Origin: Ruminococcus sp.
Lineage (GTDB): Bacteria > Bacillota > Clostridia > Oscillospirales > Ruminococcaceae
Length of the DNA: 64,000 nt
Direction: 5' to 3'
Assembly (NCBI GenBank): GCA_017519145.1
Contig: JAFWTA010000026.1
Location: 1-64,000 of the forward strand
Shown: piece after piece, positions 1 through 7,438 of the stretch
Layout of the letters: each line of letters opens with the position of its first letter
Position numbering within the stretch: the first letter of the stretch is position 1
The notes under the pieces: model-generated
The model's database searches: none
What the model was told of the DNA's origin: nothing
Seen by the model: the letters and a program-made list of their open reading frames with translations, nothing else
Translations under genes and position numbers: made by a program

Positions 1-612
1 GATTTATATGAACGCTTTAGACAACATAATGGTTTATTACCTATGCAGAACGAAGGATGTAAATACGAACAAATCCAAGAATACTTTAAGTCTCATACAA
101 AGCTCGGTTATTCTATTTTTGTTCAATCACCGTTATCACAACCTATTGTTCATAGAAATAAAGATTACTATGAACAATTTGCCGCAGAGAACCACGTCGA
201 TTTGAAGAATTATACAACCGAACAAGGAATTAAAGATATAAAAAGAGTTGAAGGTATCCTGATCGAGGCATATAGAAAAAGCTACGGACACTTTCCAAAA
301 TGGAATAAGGTAGGAGGTTCAATAGAAGGACAACAGCGTGTAATGAAACATAATATAAATATTGTGAAAAGCTTTAGCAATCCTCAATTGTTTGAGATGA
401 ATCCAATTGTTTCAAGGTCAACTATTAGGGAACTATCAGATAATCCAACATATGAAGGCTTTGAGAGTTTTCTTCATGCTGTTAGAATGTGCGTGTTATT
501 ATTTGGAATGGATTATTATGAAGCTCTAAAGTTCCATAATGAGCATGATTCATTTGGTTGGTATCATCGAATGTGTTCCGAAGGATATATGAATAAAAAA
601 CTTATAGTATAA
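1..612 (+). CDS. GIY-YIG-like nuclease fragment (5' end outside window)
   Basis: The reading frame is open to the left edge, so this is the C-terminal part of a longer protein; the first in-frame ATG is at 43. The opening residues (DLYERFRQH) resemble the conserved Arg/His stretch of GIY-YIG nuclease domains. A later segment (RVEGILIEAY, then GHFPKWN) resembles the part carrying the family's catalytic Glu. The function is therefore inferred as a GIY-YIG-type endonuclease, but the diagnostic N-terminus is off the window. The gene is clearly more AT-rich than everything to its right and sits beside the 3' end of guaA, which suggests acquired DNA. It could also be a phage or plasmid accessory protein of unknown role. 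Confidence 0.5.
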   Translation, partial: DLYERFRQHNGLLPMQNEGCKYEQIQEYFKSHTKLGYSIFVQSPLSQPIVHRNKDYYEQFAAENHVDLKNYTTEQGIKDIKRVEGILIEAYRKSYGHFPKWNKVGGSIEGQQRVMKHNINIVKSFSNPQLFEMNPIVSRSTIRELSDNPTYEGFESFLHAVRMCVLLFGMDYYEALKFHNEHDSFGWYHRMCSEGYMNKKLIV

Positions 613-616
613 CAAA

Positions 617-660
617 AAGAGCTATCCGATTCTAACTTGAATCAGATAGCTCTTATATTT
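617..660 (+). terminator. Rho-independent terminator of the accessory gene
   Basis: Inverted repeat AAGAGCTATC (617-626) with GATAGCTCTT (645-654), extended by GATTC/GAATC, followed by a T-rich tail. It starts 4 nt after the stop codon. Confidence 0.85.
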
Positions 661-663
661 TCA

Positions 664-800
664 GACAGAATATCTATAACTGTTGCCGATAATCGAGAAA
701 TGTTGCCAAATCGTTGCCATTCGGCTCAACCGCACCTTGAAAAGCACGGTATTACGCTGTTTCAGCAAGTATTTGCATTATTCCCACTCCACAGTTCCCG
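664..800. other. Putative end of an integrated element at the guaA 3' end
   Basis: No gene lies between the terminator and guaA. Three same-direction GTTGCC copies occur at 682-687, 702-707 and 713-718, which could be integrase arm sites. The segment runs into the last codons of guaA (minus strand), whose conserved 3' end is a known attachment site for integrative islands. The element would extend leftwards out of the window, so the second attachment repeat and the integrase cannot be seen. Confidence 0.4.
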
Positions 801-2331
801 GAGGCTTGGAGGTTATATCATACACTACTCTGTTAACGTGCTCTACCTCGTTGCAGAGACGGTTGGATACTCTCGCAAGCACATCATAGGGGATACGCGC
901 CCAGTCCGCTGTCATGAAGTCATCGGTGGTAACTGCGCGTATTGCGATAAGATGGTCATATGTACGGTGGTCGCCCATTACGCCTACTGTACGCACGTCG
1001 GGCAGAACTGCAAAGAACTGCTTGAGCTCCGACTCAATGCCGCTCCTGCGTATCTCATCACGGAATACCGCGTCTGCTTCCTGAAGTATCTTTATCTTCT
1101 CCTCTGTTATCTCGCCGATGATACGAACTCCGAGACCCGGACCCGGGAAGGGCTGTCTCCACACAAGATCGTGGGGGATGCCAAGCTTCTCGCCTACCTG
1201 TCTTACCTCGTCCTTGAACAGGTCTCCCAGAGGCTCGATAGTTCCTGCGAACTTGATGTCCTCGGGCATCTTTACCATGTTATGGTGGGTCTTGATGACA
1301 GCTGTGCTGCCGTGACCTGCCTGATTGCCTCTGCCTGACTCGATACGGTCGGGGTAGATGGTTCCCTGTGCGAAAAATCCGTCTGTTCCCTGCTCTCTTA
1401 TCTTGTCCCAGAATACGTTGTAGAACTCTGTGCCGATTATCTTGCGTTTCTGCTCGGGGTCGCTGACGCCCTTGAGCGCCTTGAGGAACTGATCCTTGCA
1501 GTTTACACGGACAAAGTTCATATCAAAAAGCTTTGTAAAGGTCTCTTCGACGAAGTCTCCCTCGTCCTTGCGCATGAGTCCTTGATCCACGAATACGCAG
1601 GTAAGCTGCTTTCCTACTGCACGGCTGAGAAGTCCTGCTGCGACTGAGGAGTCAACTCCGCCGGAAAGTCCCAGTATTACCTTCTTGTCGCCTATCTGCT
1701 CGCGGAGCTTAGCAACTGTGTTCTCGATGAAATCGTCCATTACCCAGTCGCCTGTGCAGCCGCACACGTTATATAAGAAATTATGGAGTATCTGCTTGCC
1801 GTATTCGCTGTGTGTCACCTCGGGGTGGAACTGCACTGCATAGAGCTTTCTATCGGGTGCTTCAAATGCGGCACAGGGACAGTCCGCAGACTTTGCCGTT
1901 ACGCTGAATCCCTCGGGAAGCTGACTTACGAAATCGGTATGGCTCATCCATACTACGCTCTTCTCGGGAACGCCCTCAAATATAAGGCTTCCGCTGTTCT
2001 GAGAGATCTCGATCTTTCCGTATTCGCTTTTCTCGCAGCTCTCTACCTTGCCGCCGAGAGTGTACGCCATGAGCTGACATCCGTAGCAGATACCGAGGAT
2101 CGGTACGCCGATGCTGAATATCTCCTCCGAGATATGAGGCGAGCTGGGATCGTAAACGCTGTTGGGACCGCCTGTGAAAATGATCGCGGTCGGGTTCATC
2201 TCCTTTATCTCGCTTATTGGCGTGTCAAATCTCTTGATCTCGCAGTATACGCCGCACTCTCTGACTCTTCTTGCGATGAGCTGATTGTACTGACCTCCGA
2301 AATCGAGGACTATACAAAGCTGGTTAGACAT
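778..2331 (-). CDS. guaA: GMP synthase (glutamine-hydrolysing)
   Basis: Converts XMP to GMP with ATP and glutamine, the last step of guanine nucleotide synthesis in the cytoplasm. The 517-residue protein has the full architecture. An N-terminal class I glutamine amidotransferase domain carries the nucleophile Cys82 in GICYGCQ and a later FHPEVTHSE catalytic His/Glu motif. An ATP pyrophosphatase domain follows with the PP-loop [10 protein letters not shown] near residue 220. The C-terminal dimerisation domain ends in KPPGTVEWE. The ATG at 2331 follows a GGAGGG ribosome site 7 nt upstream. It is monocistronic, with its own promoter and a leader of about 140 nt. The 3' end borders accessory DNA but the reading frame is intact. 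Confidence 0.98.
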   Translation of the reverse strand: MSNQLCIVLDFGGQYNQLIARRVRECGVYCEIKRFDTPISEIKEMNPTAIIFTGGPNSVYDPSSPHISEEIFSIGVPILGICYGCQLMAYTLGGKVESCEKSEYGKIEISQNSGSLIFEGVPEKSVVWMSHTDFVSQLPEGFSVTAKSADCPCAAFEAPDRKLYAVQFHPEVTHSEYGKQILHNFLYNVCGCTGDWVMDDFIENTVAKLREQIGDKKVILGLSGGVDSSVAAGLLSRAVGKQLTCVFVDQGLMRKDEGDFVEETFTKLFDMNFVRVNCKDQFLKALKGVSDPEQKRKIIGTEFYNVFWDKIREQGTDGFFAQGTIYPDRIESGRGNQAGHGSTAVIKTHHNMVKMPEDIKFAGTIEPLGDLFKDEVRQVGEKLGIPHDLVWRQPFPGPGLGVRIIGEITEEKIKILQEADAVFRDEIRRSGIESELKQFFAVLPDVRTVGVMGDHRTYDHLIAIRAVTTDDFMTADWARIPYDVLARVSNRLCNEVEHVNRVVYDITSKPPGTVEWE

Positions 2332-2474
2332 AAGTCCCTCCTTAACTTCCGCTTTTCGGCTGCGGACGCCGTATTTATGAAGCTGTCAGCCTTTAGCCCT
2401 CAGCAGCGGCTTCACCCCTTAAACATACGGATAAAAGCCCTTAAAATGTCAATGGCTGACGGCTAAAGGATCAT
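2332..2474 (-). other. guaA 5' leader with interlocking complementary segments
   Basis: Between the promoter and the ribosome site, the RNA's first 15 nt contain CTTTAGCC and GTCAGCC (genome 2461-2468 and 2454-2460). Both have exact complements downstream (2391-2398 and 2385-2391), in A-B-A'-B' order. The two helices cannot nest, so they would form a pseudoknot or compete. No known purine riboswitch consensus was recognised. Confidence 0.35.
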
Positions 2475-2480
2475 GTTTTA

Positions 2481-2509
2481 ATTATGCCATATTTCAGAAG
2501 AAATTTCAA
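2481..2509 (-). promoter_or_regulatory. guaA promoter
   Basis: On the minus strand, TTGAAA (2504-2509), 17 bp, CATAAT (2481-2486). Confidence 0.6.
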
Positions 2510-2591
2510 GTGTCTGCACCCACTTTTTTTCTGCCGCAAAAGTTGTACTGCCAATTATAGTTAAAATCCATAAAAAAATCATATATGCCTA

Positions 2592-2620
2592 TTGAATTTA
2601 ATAACAATTTGTGGTATAAT
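2592..2620 (+). promoter_or_regulatory. Promoter of the HD-domain/amylase genes
   Basis: TTGAAT (2592-2597), 17 bp, TATAAT (2615-2620), with a TG extended -10 at 2612-2613. It lies 30 nt upstream of the HD gene start. Confidence 0.75.
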
Positions 2621-2649
2621 AATTATACTGTATTTTAAGGAGTACCATT

Positions 2650-3252
2650 ATGACTGCAAAAGAAGAATTCATATCTATCTACAAGGAAAACATCAAACGC
2701 GAGGGTGCAGACAAGCTTCTTGAGTTCCTCGAGAGAAGCGATTTCTTCACCGCTCCCAGCAGCACAAGATTCCACGGCTCTTATGAGGGAGGTCTCGTTC
2801 AGCACAGCCTGAACGTTTACCACTGCCTGAAGGACTACCTTTCACGCCCCCGCACAAAAGAGCTCTACGGTATGGACTATTCTGAGGAGACCATCGCCCT
2901 CGTCGCCCTTCTCCATGACGTCTGCAAGGTGAATTTCTACACCGTCGAGATGCGCAACAAGAAGAACGATGAAACCGGTCAGTGGGAAAAGGTCCCCTTC
3001 TATGCCATCAATGATACGCTGCCTTACGGACATGGGGAGAAGTCCGTATACATACTCTCGGGTTATTTCTACGGTGAGAACCGCCTTACCCGTGAGGAAG
3101 CATTCGCAATACGCTACCACATGGGCTTTTCATATGGCGGTACCGAGGAAAGAGGTACCATCGGAAAGGCGCTGGAAATGTATCCGCTCGCGCTGGCACT
3201 GAACGTGGCTGATATGGAGGCGTCATATTTCCTTGAAGGCTCAAACAAATAA
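2650..3252 (+). CDS. HD-domain metal-dependent hydrolase
   Basis: A 200-residue cytoplasmic protein of the HD superfamily. His52 (VQHSLN) and the HD pair His89-Asp90 (LLHDVCK) are the expected metal ligands. A further conserved segment YGHGEKS and an RYHMG motif complete the fold. Its closest recognisable relatives are stand-alone HD hydrolases resembling the C-terminal HD part of YhaM-type exonucleases, but no nucleic-acid-binding domain is present and the substrate cannot be named. The start follows AAGGAG. The GH13 gene begins 19 nt after its stop without an intervening terminator, so the two are likely co-transcribed. Confidence 0.85.
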   Translation: MTAKEEFISIYKENIKREGADKLLEFLERSDFFTAPSSTRFHGSYEGGLVQHSLNVYHCLKDYLSRPRTKELYGMDYSEETIALVALLHDVCKVNFYTVEMRNKKNDETGQWEKVPFYAINDTLPYGHGEKSVYILSGYFYGENRLTREEAFAIRYHMGFSYGGTEERGTIGKALEMYPLALALNVADMEASYFLEGSNK

Positions 3253-3271
3253 AAATAAGGAGTGTGTTATT

Positions 3272-4858
3272 ATGAATTGGTACGATAACGCGATAATCTA
3301 TCACATCTATCCGCTGGGATTCTGCGGAGCACCCAAATTCAATGACGGAAGCGAGGATGTGACCTACCGTCTTGACAAGGTCCTCGACTGGATACCTCAT
3401 CTCAAGGAGATGAACGTGGACGCCGTTTATTTCGGTCCCGTTTTTGAATCCGTAGAGCACGGCTACGACACCATCGACTACAAGAAGATAGACCGCAGAC
3501 TCGGTGACAATAACTCGTTCCGCTTCATTTGTGACAGACTTCACGAAAACGGCATACGCATTATCCTTGACGGAGTTTTCAACCACGTCGGAAGAAAATT
3601 CCCTCAGTTCGTTGATATACAGGAAAAGGGTCAGGGCTCTGAGTACTGCGACTGGTTCCAGAACCTCAACTTCGGCGGTCCAAGCCCCTGCGGCGACCCG
3701 TTCTGGTACGAGGGCTGGAACGGTCACTACAATCTGGTCAAGCTCAATCTCCGCAATCCCGGTGTGTGCGACCACCTCATCGACGCGGTGAATTACTGGA
3801 TAGAGTCCTTCGACATTGACGGCATCCGCTTCGACGCCGCCGACTGTATCGACTTCGACTTCTTCAAGCGCATAAGAAGCTTCTGCAAGGGCAAGAAGCC
3901 CGATTTCTGGCTCATGGGCGAGATAATCCACGGCGACTACAACCGCTGGGCTAACCCCGAGATGCTGGACAGCGTTACCAACTATGAGTGCTATAAGGGT
4001 CTGTGGTCCTCTCACAACGACAAGAACTACTTCGAGATAGACTACTCCATCAACAGACAGTCGGGCACTAACGGCGGTATCTACCGCAATATCGACCTGT
4101 ATAACTTCGTGGACAACCACGATGTGAACCGTCTGGCAAGCACTCTCCACAACCATGCACATCTGCCCCTCGTCTACACACTCATGTACACCATGCCCGG
4201 TATCCCCTCTATCTACTACGGAAGCGAATACGGAATCGAGGGCAGAAAGGAAAACAACTCCGACGATAACCTCCGCCCCTGTCTCCATCTTCAGGATATG
4301 GAGCGCGAGAACATTTCGCTCTATAAGCATATCGTAAAGCTGGGTCGGATATACCGCGCTTACCCTGCCCTCAGAACAGGCAGCTATGAGCGTATTATGA
4401 TAACCAATCAGCAGCTTCTGTTCAAGAAGGTACAGGGCGAGCAGACTGTTTATGTTGCTCTTAACCTTGCCGACTATGACTTCGACCTTAACTTCGGTAC
4501 CCATATGTCAAGACTTGTGGACGTTTTCACTGCTTCTCCCCTTCAGGTGGAGAACGGCAATGCCTATGTCCGCATGAGACCTTACTCGGCTATGATAATC
4601 GTCGCTGACGATATCGTCAACATCGAGCCCGAGGATGAGGTGCCCGTTGAGGACAAGGATACAGAGATAGTTGTGGGCGCAAAGTACCGCCACTTCAAGG
4701 GCAATGAGTATGAGGTCATCGCAGTTGCAAGACACAGCGAGACCATGGAGGAGCTCGTGGTTTACAAGTCCCTCAAGGACGGCGAGGTCTGGGCAAGACC
4801 CAAGGCTATGTTCGTGGGCAAATCAGGTGAGGTAAGACGCTTCACAAAGCTGGACTGA
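3272..4858 (+). CDS. GH13 alpha-amylase-family enzyme fused to DUF1653
   Basis: A 528-residue protein without a signal peptide, so it should act on maltodextrins or starch fragments in the cytoplasm. The alpha-amylase barrel carries the three expected acidic residues: nucleophile Asp188 (GIRFDAAD), acid/base Glu217 (LMGEIIHG) and Asp284 (VDNHD). After the barrel and a beta domain, an acidic spacer near residue 450 leads to a C-terminal module of about 60 residues (YRHFKGNEYEV, HSETMEELVVY, WARP). That module matches DUF1653, which is usually a separate small protein. The chosen ATG at 3272 has AAGGAG 9 nt upstream; an upstream in-frame ATG at 3233 overlaps the HD gene and lacks a ribosome site. 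Exact specificity (alpha-amylase, neopullulanase or cyclomaltodextrinase) is not resolved. Confidence 0.9.
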   Translation: MNWYDNAIIYHIYPLGFCGAPKFNDGSEDVTYRLDKVLDWIPHLKEMNVDAVYFGPVFESVEHGYDTIDYKKIDRRLGDNNSFRFICDRLHENGIRIILDGVFNHVGRKFPQFVDIQEKGQGSEYCDWFQNLNFGGPSPCGDPFWYEGWNGHYNLVKLNLRNPGVCDHLIDAVNYWIESFDIDGIRFDAADCIDFDFFKRIRSFCKGKKPDFWLMGEIIHGDYNRWANPEMLDSVTNYECYKGLWSSHNDKNYFEIDYSINRQSGTNGGIYRNIDLYNFVDNHDVNRLASTLHNHAHLPLVYTLMYTMPGIPSIYYGSEYGIEGRKENNSDDNLRPCLHLQDMERENISLYKHIVKLGRIYRAYPALRTGSYERIMITNQQLLFKKVQGEQTVYVALNLADYDFDLNFGTHMSRLVDVFTASPLQVENGNAYVRMRPYSAMIIVADDIVNIEPEDEVPVEDKDTEIVVGAKYRHFKGNEYEVIAVARHSETMEELVVYKSLKDGEVWARPKAMFVGKSGEVRRFTKLD

Positions 4859-4869
4859 TATAGTGTTCC

Positions 4870-4915
4870 AAGCCATGGTATTCCGATAGATCGTCGGGAT
4901 ACTGTGGCTTTTTTG
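4870..4915 (+). terminator. Terminator after the GH13 gene
   Basis: Long imperfect hairpin (AGCCATGGTATTCCGA paired with TCGGGATACTGTGGCT) followed by TTTTTTG. Confidence 0.9.
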
Positions 4916-4972
4916 TTATCTCCGCGCAGACGGCAATCACTTACAGAGACTGTCGCGAATAATATAAGGATA

Positions 4973-5020
4973 GGGCGCGGTGACTGTTACATCAGTGCAC
5001 TGCGCCCTTGCTATTTTTTC
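4973..5020 (+). terminator. Second terminator-like hairpin before the ZIP gene
   Basis: GGGCGCGGTG (4973-4982) pairs with CACTGCGCCC (4998-5007) with one G-U pair, followed by a T-rich run to 5020. Its 3' side touches the -35 of the next promoter. No gene is visible between it and the GH13 terminator. Confidence 0.5.
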
Positions 5021-5060
5021 AATTCTATGTTATAATGCAAATAGTTAGTATTCGCTAACT
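5008..5060 (+). promoter_or_regulatory. ZIP transporter promoter with palindromic operator
   Basis: TTGCTA (5008-5013), 17 bp, TATAAT (5031-5036). Just downstream, at the expected transcription start, lies a perfect inverted repeat AGTTAG-6 nt-CTAACT (5043-5060). It resembles metal-responsive DtxR/MntR-family boxes (TTAG...CTAA). Repression by metal is inferred. Confidence 0.65.
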
Positions 5061-5075
5061 AAGAAAGGAGTTATT

Positions 5076-5858
5076 ATGCTTGAAATTGTAAAAGGACTTT
5101 CTATCCCGTTTCTCGGTACGTCCCTCGGCGCTGCCTGCGTCTTTGCAATGAAGAACAACTTCAGCATTACCATACAGCGCATACTTACAGGCTTTGCCGC
5201 AGGCGTTATGACCGCTGCAAGCGTGTGGAGCCTACTCATACCTGCCATTGAGCAGTCTGAGGGAAACATGGGACGTCTGGCATTCATACCTGCCGCAGTG
5301 GGCTTCCTCGCCGGAATTGCTTTCCTGCTCCTCCTCGACAAGCTCATCCCTCATCTCCATATGAACAGCGACAAGGCAGAGGGTATCAAAACTAAGCTCT
5401 CAAAAAATACTATGCTGCTCCTCGCCGTGACCCTCCACAATATTCCGGAGGGTATGGCTGTGGGAGTGGTCTATGCAGGGCTTTTCTACGGAAATTCCAA
5501 TATTTCCGCCGCCGAAGCTTTCGCCCTTGCGCTGGGCATCGCTATCCAGAACTTCCCCGAGGGCGCTATAATCTCTATGCCCCTCCGCGCAGGCGGCATG
5601 AGCAAGCCAAAGGCTTTCCTCATGGGCGTTCTTTCGGGTGCTGCCGAGCCTGTGGGAGCTATACTCACCATTCTCGCCGCAGGTCTTGTCATTCCTGCTA
5701 TGCCCTATCTCCTCAGCTTTGCCGCAGGTGCTATGATATACGTCGTTGTGGAGGAGCTTATCCCCGAAATGTCCGAGGGAGAACACTCCAACGTGGGTAC
5801 TATCTCATTCGCGGGAGGCTTCACCGCCATGATGATACTTGACGTGGCTCTGGGCTGA
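5076..5858 (+). CDS. ZIP-family divalent metal transporter
   Basis: A 260-residue integral membrane protein of the ZIP/ZupT family, importing divalent metal (zinc, possibly iron or manganese) across the cytoplasmic membrane. About eight hydrophobic helices are visible. The signature metal-binding helices are intact: TLHNIPEGMAVG (helix IV) and IQNFPEGAIISMPLR (helix V). A short loop with HLHMN lies between helices III and IV. The start follows AAAGGAG. The operator straddling its transcription start suggests control by a metal-sensing repressor. It converges with the GNAT gene, whose stop codon is only 6 nt away. Confidence 0.93.
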   Translation: MLEIVKGLSIPFLGTSLGAACVFAMKNNFSITIQRILTGFAAGVMTAASVWSLLIPAIEQSEGNMGRLAFIPAAVGFLAGIAFLLLLDKLIPHLHMNSDKAEGIKTKLSKNTMLLLAVTLHNIPEGMAVGVVYAGLFYGNSNISAAEAFALALGIAIQNFPEGAIISMPLRAGGMSKPKAFLMGVLSGAAEPVGAILTILAAGLVIPAMPYLLSFAAGAMIYVVVEELIPEMSEGEHSNVGTISFAGGFTAMMILDVALG

Positions 5859-5864
5859 AAGCGC

Positions 5865-6320
5865 TCACAGCTTCTTTTCCATCTCATCATAGCAGAGGTA
5901 GTCGCCGCCGCTGCACTTTATACTGTTGTAATCCCTGAAAATATAGCCCTTTTTCATGTAGATGGACTTTGCAGGCAGTGACGCGGAAAGAACTATATTG
6001 TCATACCTCTCGGCAATGCGCTCCTCAGCAAAAGCAAGGAGCTTTCCGCCGTATCCCCTGCCCTGATATTCCGGCAGCACGAAAAGCCTGTTCAGCTCAT
6101 TTTCCGCAGCAGTTACCGTTCCCGCAGGAACTCCGCCGTCGTAAAGTATGTATACGCTGCCTGCGCTGATGTCCTTCATGATGTTTTCGGGACTGTGGTG
6201 GGCTATGAAGAACTCCACCGCTCCCTTGGGATAATAGTGAGGATAGACCGCCATTATTGTCTCATGCACTATTCGTTTTACCGTTTCCAGATCTGTTATT
6301 TCTGCTCGTCTTATCTCCAT
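5865..6320 (-). CDS. GNAT-family N-acetyltransferase
   Basis: A 151-residue single-domain acetyltransferase. The acetyl-CoA-binding motif A is visible as LFVLPEYQGRGYGGKLLAFAEE, followed by a conserved YMKKGY segment near the C-terminus. It transfers an acetyl group to an unknown amine. The ATG at 6320 has AAGGAG 8 nt upstream and begins the typical domain sequence MEIRRAEITDLE; an extended frame further upstream runs through a palindromic intergenic region and is unlikely to be translated. Confidence 0.85.
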   Translation of the reverse strand: MEIRRAEITDLETVKRIVHETIMAVYPHYYPKGAVEFFIAHHSPENIMKDISAGSVYILYDGGVPAGTVTAAENELNRLFVLPEYQGRGYGGKLLAFAEERIAERYDNIVLSASLPAKSIYMKKGYIFRDYNSIKCSGGDYLCYDEMEKKL

Positions 6321-6549
6321 ATCCTCATCTCCTTTACTGCTGATTATAGCGTATAAGCGAAGCGTTATGCTATAATTTCCCGATTGCAGGGAGCAGATCT
6401 CTGATCTGCGTATCTGCAAGGGCTTTCAGATAATTTATAATGAATGCTTTGCATTCATTATAGCATATGATCTTAGGTAATGCAATATCAGTTTTAGTGA
6501 TAAGTGCTTAGTGCATAGCAGGGGCGGCATCACATCTCGGATAAAAGCA
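6321..6549. repeat. Intergenic palindromes upstream of the GNAT gene
   Basis: A perfect 12-bp inverted repeat with a 3-nt loop (TATAATGAATGC at 6436-6447, complement 6451-6462) lies here. About 100 bp away is an imperfect one (GCGTATAAGC/GCGTTATGC around 6349-6370). Neither has a T tail of terminator type. They look like small extragenic palindromic repeats. No gene is seen in this stretch. Confidence 0.5.
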
Positions 6550-6576
6550 AAAAGCGGAGCATTTAGCTCCGCTTTT
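6550..6576 (-). terminator. Bidirectional terminator after the DUF2798-like gene
   Basis: AAGCGGAGC-5 nt-GCTCCGCTT with T-runs on both strands; it abuts the stop codon of the minus-strand gene. Confidence 0.85.
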
Positions 6577-7161
6577 TTATGCCTGTACTGCGCCCTTTTC
6601 GGCAGCAGCTCTTGCTGCGATATCCTTGCTGAAAATGAATTTGAATACCGTTCTCACAAAGGGCTGTATGAACAGCAGCTGCGAGAAGAATGCAAAGGGC
6701 AGGTTGAAGCACACCAGCTTCAGCCAGTTCGCAAGGAGGGTGAACACGTTGAATTCCACCATGCCGTAGGGATAGTAGAGTATGGCTGCGATGAAGCTCA
6801 TTGAGGGACACATAATGCCCACAGTTGCGGTGATGATAGCTGTCTCGAAAATAACAGGATGAACGTCACCGAACTTGAACACGCGGCACACCAGCTTGAA
6901 CGAAAGCGGACTTCCCAGAAGCACCTCAAGAGTATAGGCGAAGCAGAACTCGATGAGTACCACTGCCCAGATGGGAACAGCCTTTCCCAGCACGGAAACT
7001 CCTCCCATGGCATTGATAGCTCCGATAACGGAATCCTTGCCTGTTATCTGCATGAATGTGCTGCCGTTAATAACATAGAGGCTGTAAAATACATAGGCGT
7101 GAACGGTTATCACTACGGTGATAAGTGCGAATATCATTCGCTGAAACTGATTTCTTGGCAT
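6577..7161 (-). CDS. DUF2798-like integral membrane protein
   Basis: A 194-residue protein with about four to five predicted transmembrane segments. It opens with MPRNQFQRMIFALITVVITVHAYVFYS, a pattern typical of DUF2798 proteins, and seems to hold two DUF2798-like halves. The function is unknown; a small-molecule or ion transport role is possible but not shown. The ATG at 7161 was chosen because the family signature starts there and GGAGAG lies upstream; a longer frame adds 14 unrelated residues. It has a promoter, a leader of about 145 nt with competing hairpins, and its own terminator. Confidence 0.7.
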   Translation of the reverse strand: MPRNQFQRMIFALITVVITVHAYVFYSLYVINGSTFMQITGKDSVIGAINAMGGVSVLGKAVPIWAVVLIEFCFAYTLEVLLGSPLSFKLVCRVFKFGDVHPVIFETAIITATVGIMCPSMSFIAAILYYPYGMVEFNVFTLLANWLKLVCFNLPFAFFSQLLFIQPFVRTVFKFIFSKDIAARAAAEKGAVQA

Positions 7162-7307
7162 AAAAACTCTCCATTTCCTCAAAAAGCACAAAAAAATACA
7201 CACATACCGCCAAAAGGGTATGACCGCAGAATTTTCGTTCCGTGATCAGATTTACATACCCTCAGGTAATACATGTGTCGTTTTCGCTTTTTGATATTAA
7301 ATTCACT
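7162..7307 (-). promoter_or_regulatory. Switch-like 5' leader of the DUF2798-like gene
   Basis: In the RNA, GGGTATG (genome 7255-7261) pairs perfectly with CATACCC (7216-7222). The latter can instead pair with a downstream GGTATG (7203-7208), a hairpin followed after 6 nt by seven Ts. A third helix ACACAT/ATGTGT can enclose the whole. Mutually exclusive pairing of this kind is typical of riboswitches or attenuators. No known class was recognised. Confidence 0.4.
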
Positions 7308-7313
7308 TGTAAT

Positions 7314-7342
7314 ATTATATCACAGAGATCGGCAGCGGTCAA
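7314..7342 (-). promoter_or_regulatory. Promoter of the DUF2798-like gene
   Basis: Minus strand: TTGACC (7337-7342), 17 bp, TATAAT (7314-7319). Confidence 0.75.
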
Positions 7343-7401
7343 TTGACCCTTGAACGAAATTTTTCAATGGCTTTGTGGAGCAATTGGCGAAAAAGCGCAT
7401 G

Positions 7402-7433
7402 AAAAAGGCTGTACGGAGGTCCGTACAGCCTTA
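7402..7433 (-). terminator. Terminator of the PL11 gene
   Basis: AAGGCTGTACGG/CCGTACAGCCTT hairpin with a T-run on the minus strand, 6 nt after the stop codon. Confidence 0.9.
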
Positions 7434-7438
7434 AACTG

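Noticed and set aside
2332..2480. Guanine or PRPP riboswitch upstream of guaA
   Set aside because: No purine-aptamer core (conserved TATA/ loop-loop sequences) or ykkC-type core was seen; only the unusual complementary segments are reported.
3086..4504. Long open frame (472 codons) on the minus strand opposite the GH13 gene
   Set aside because: It mirrors the codon pattern of the GH13 gene, has no ribosome site or domain, and the plus-strand protein has complete catalytic motifs.
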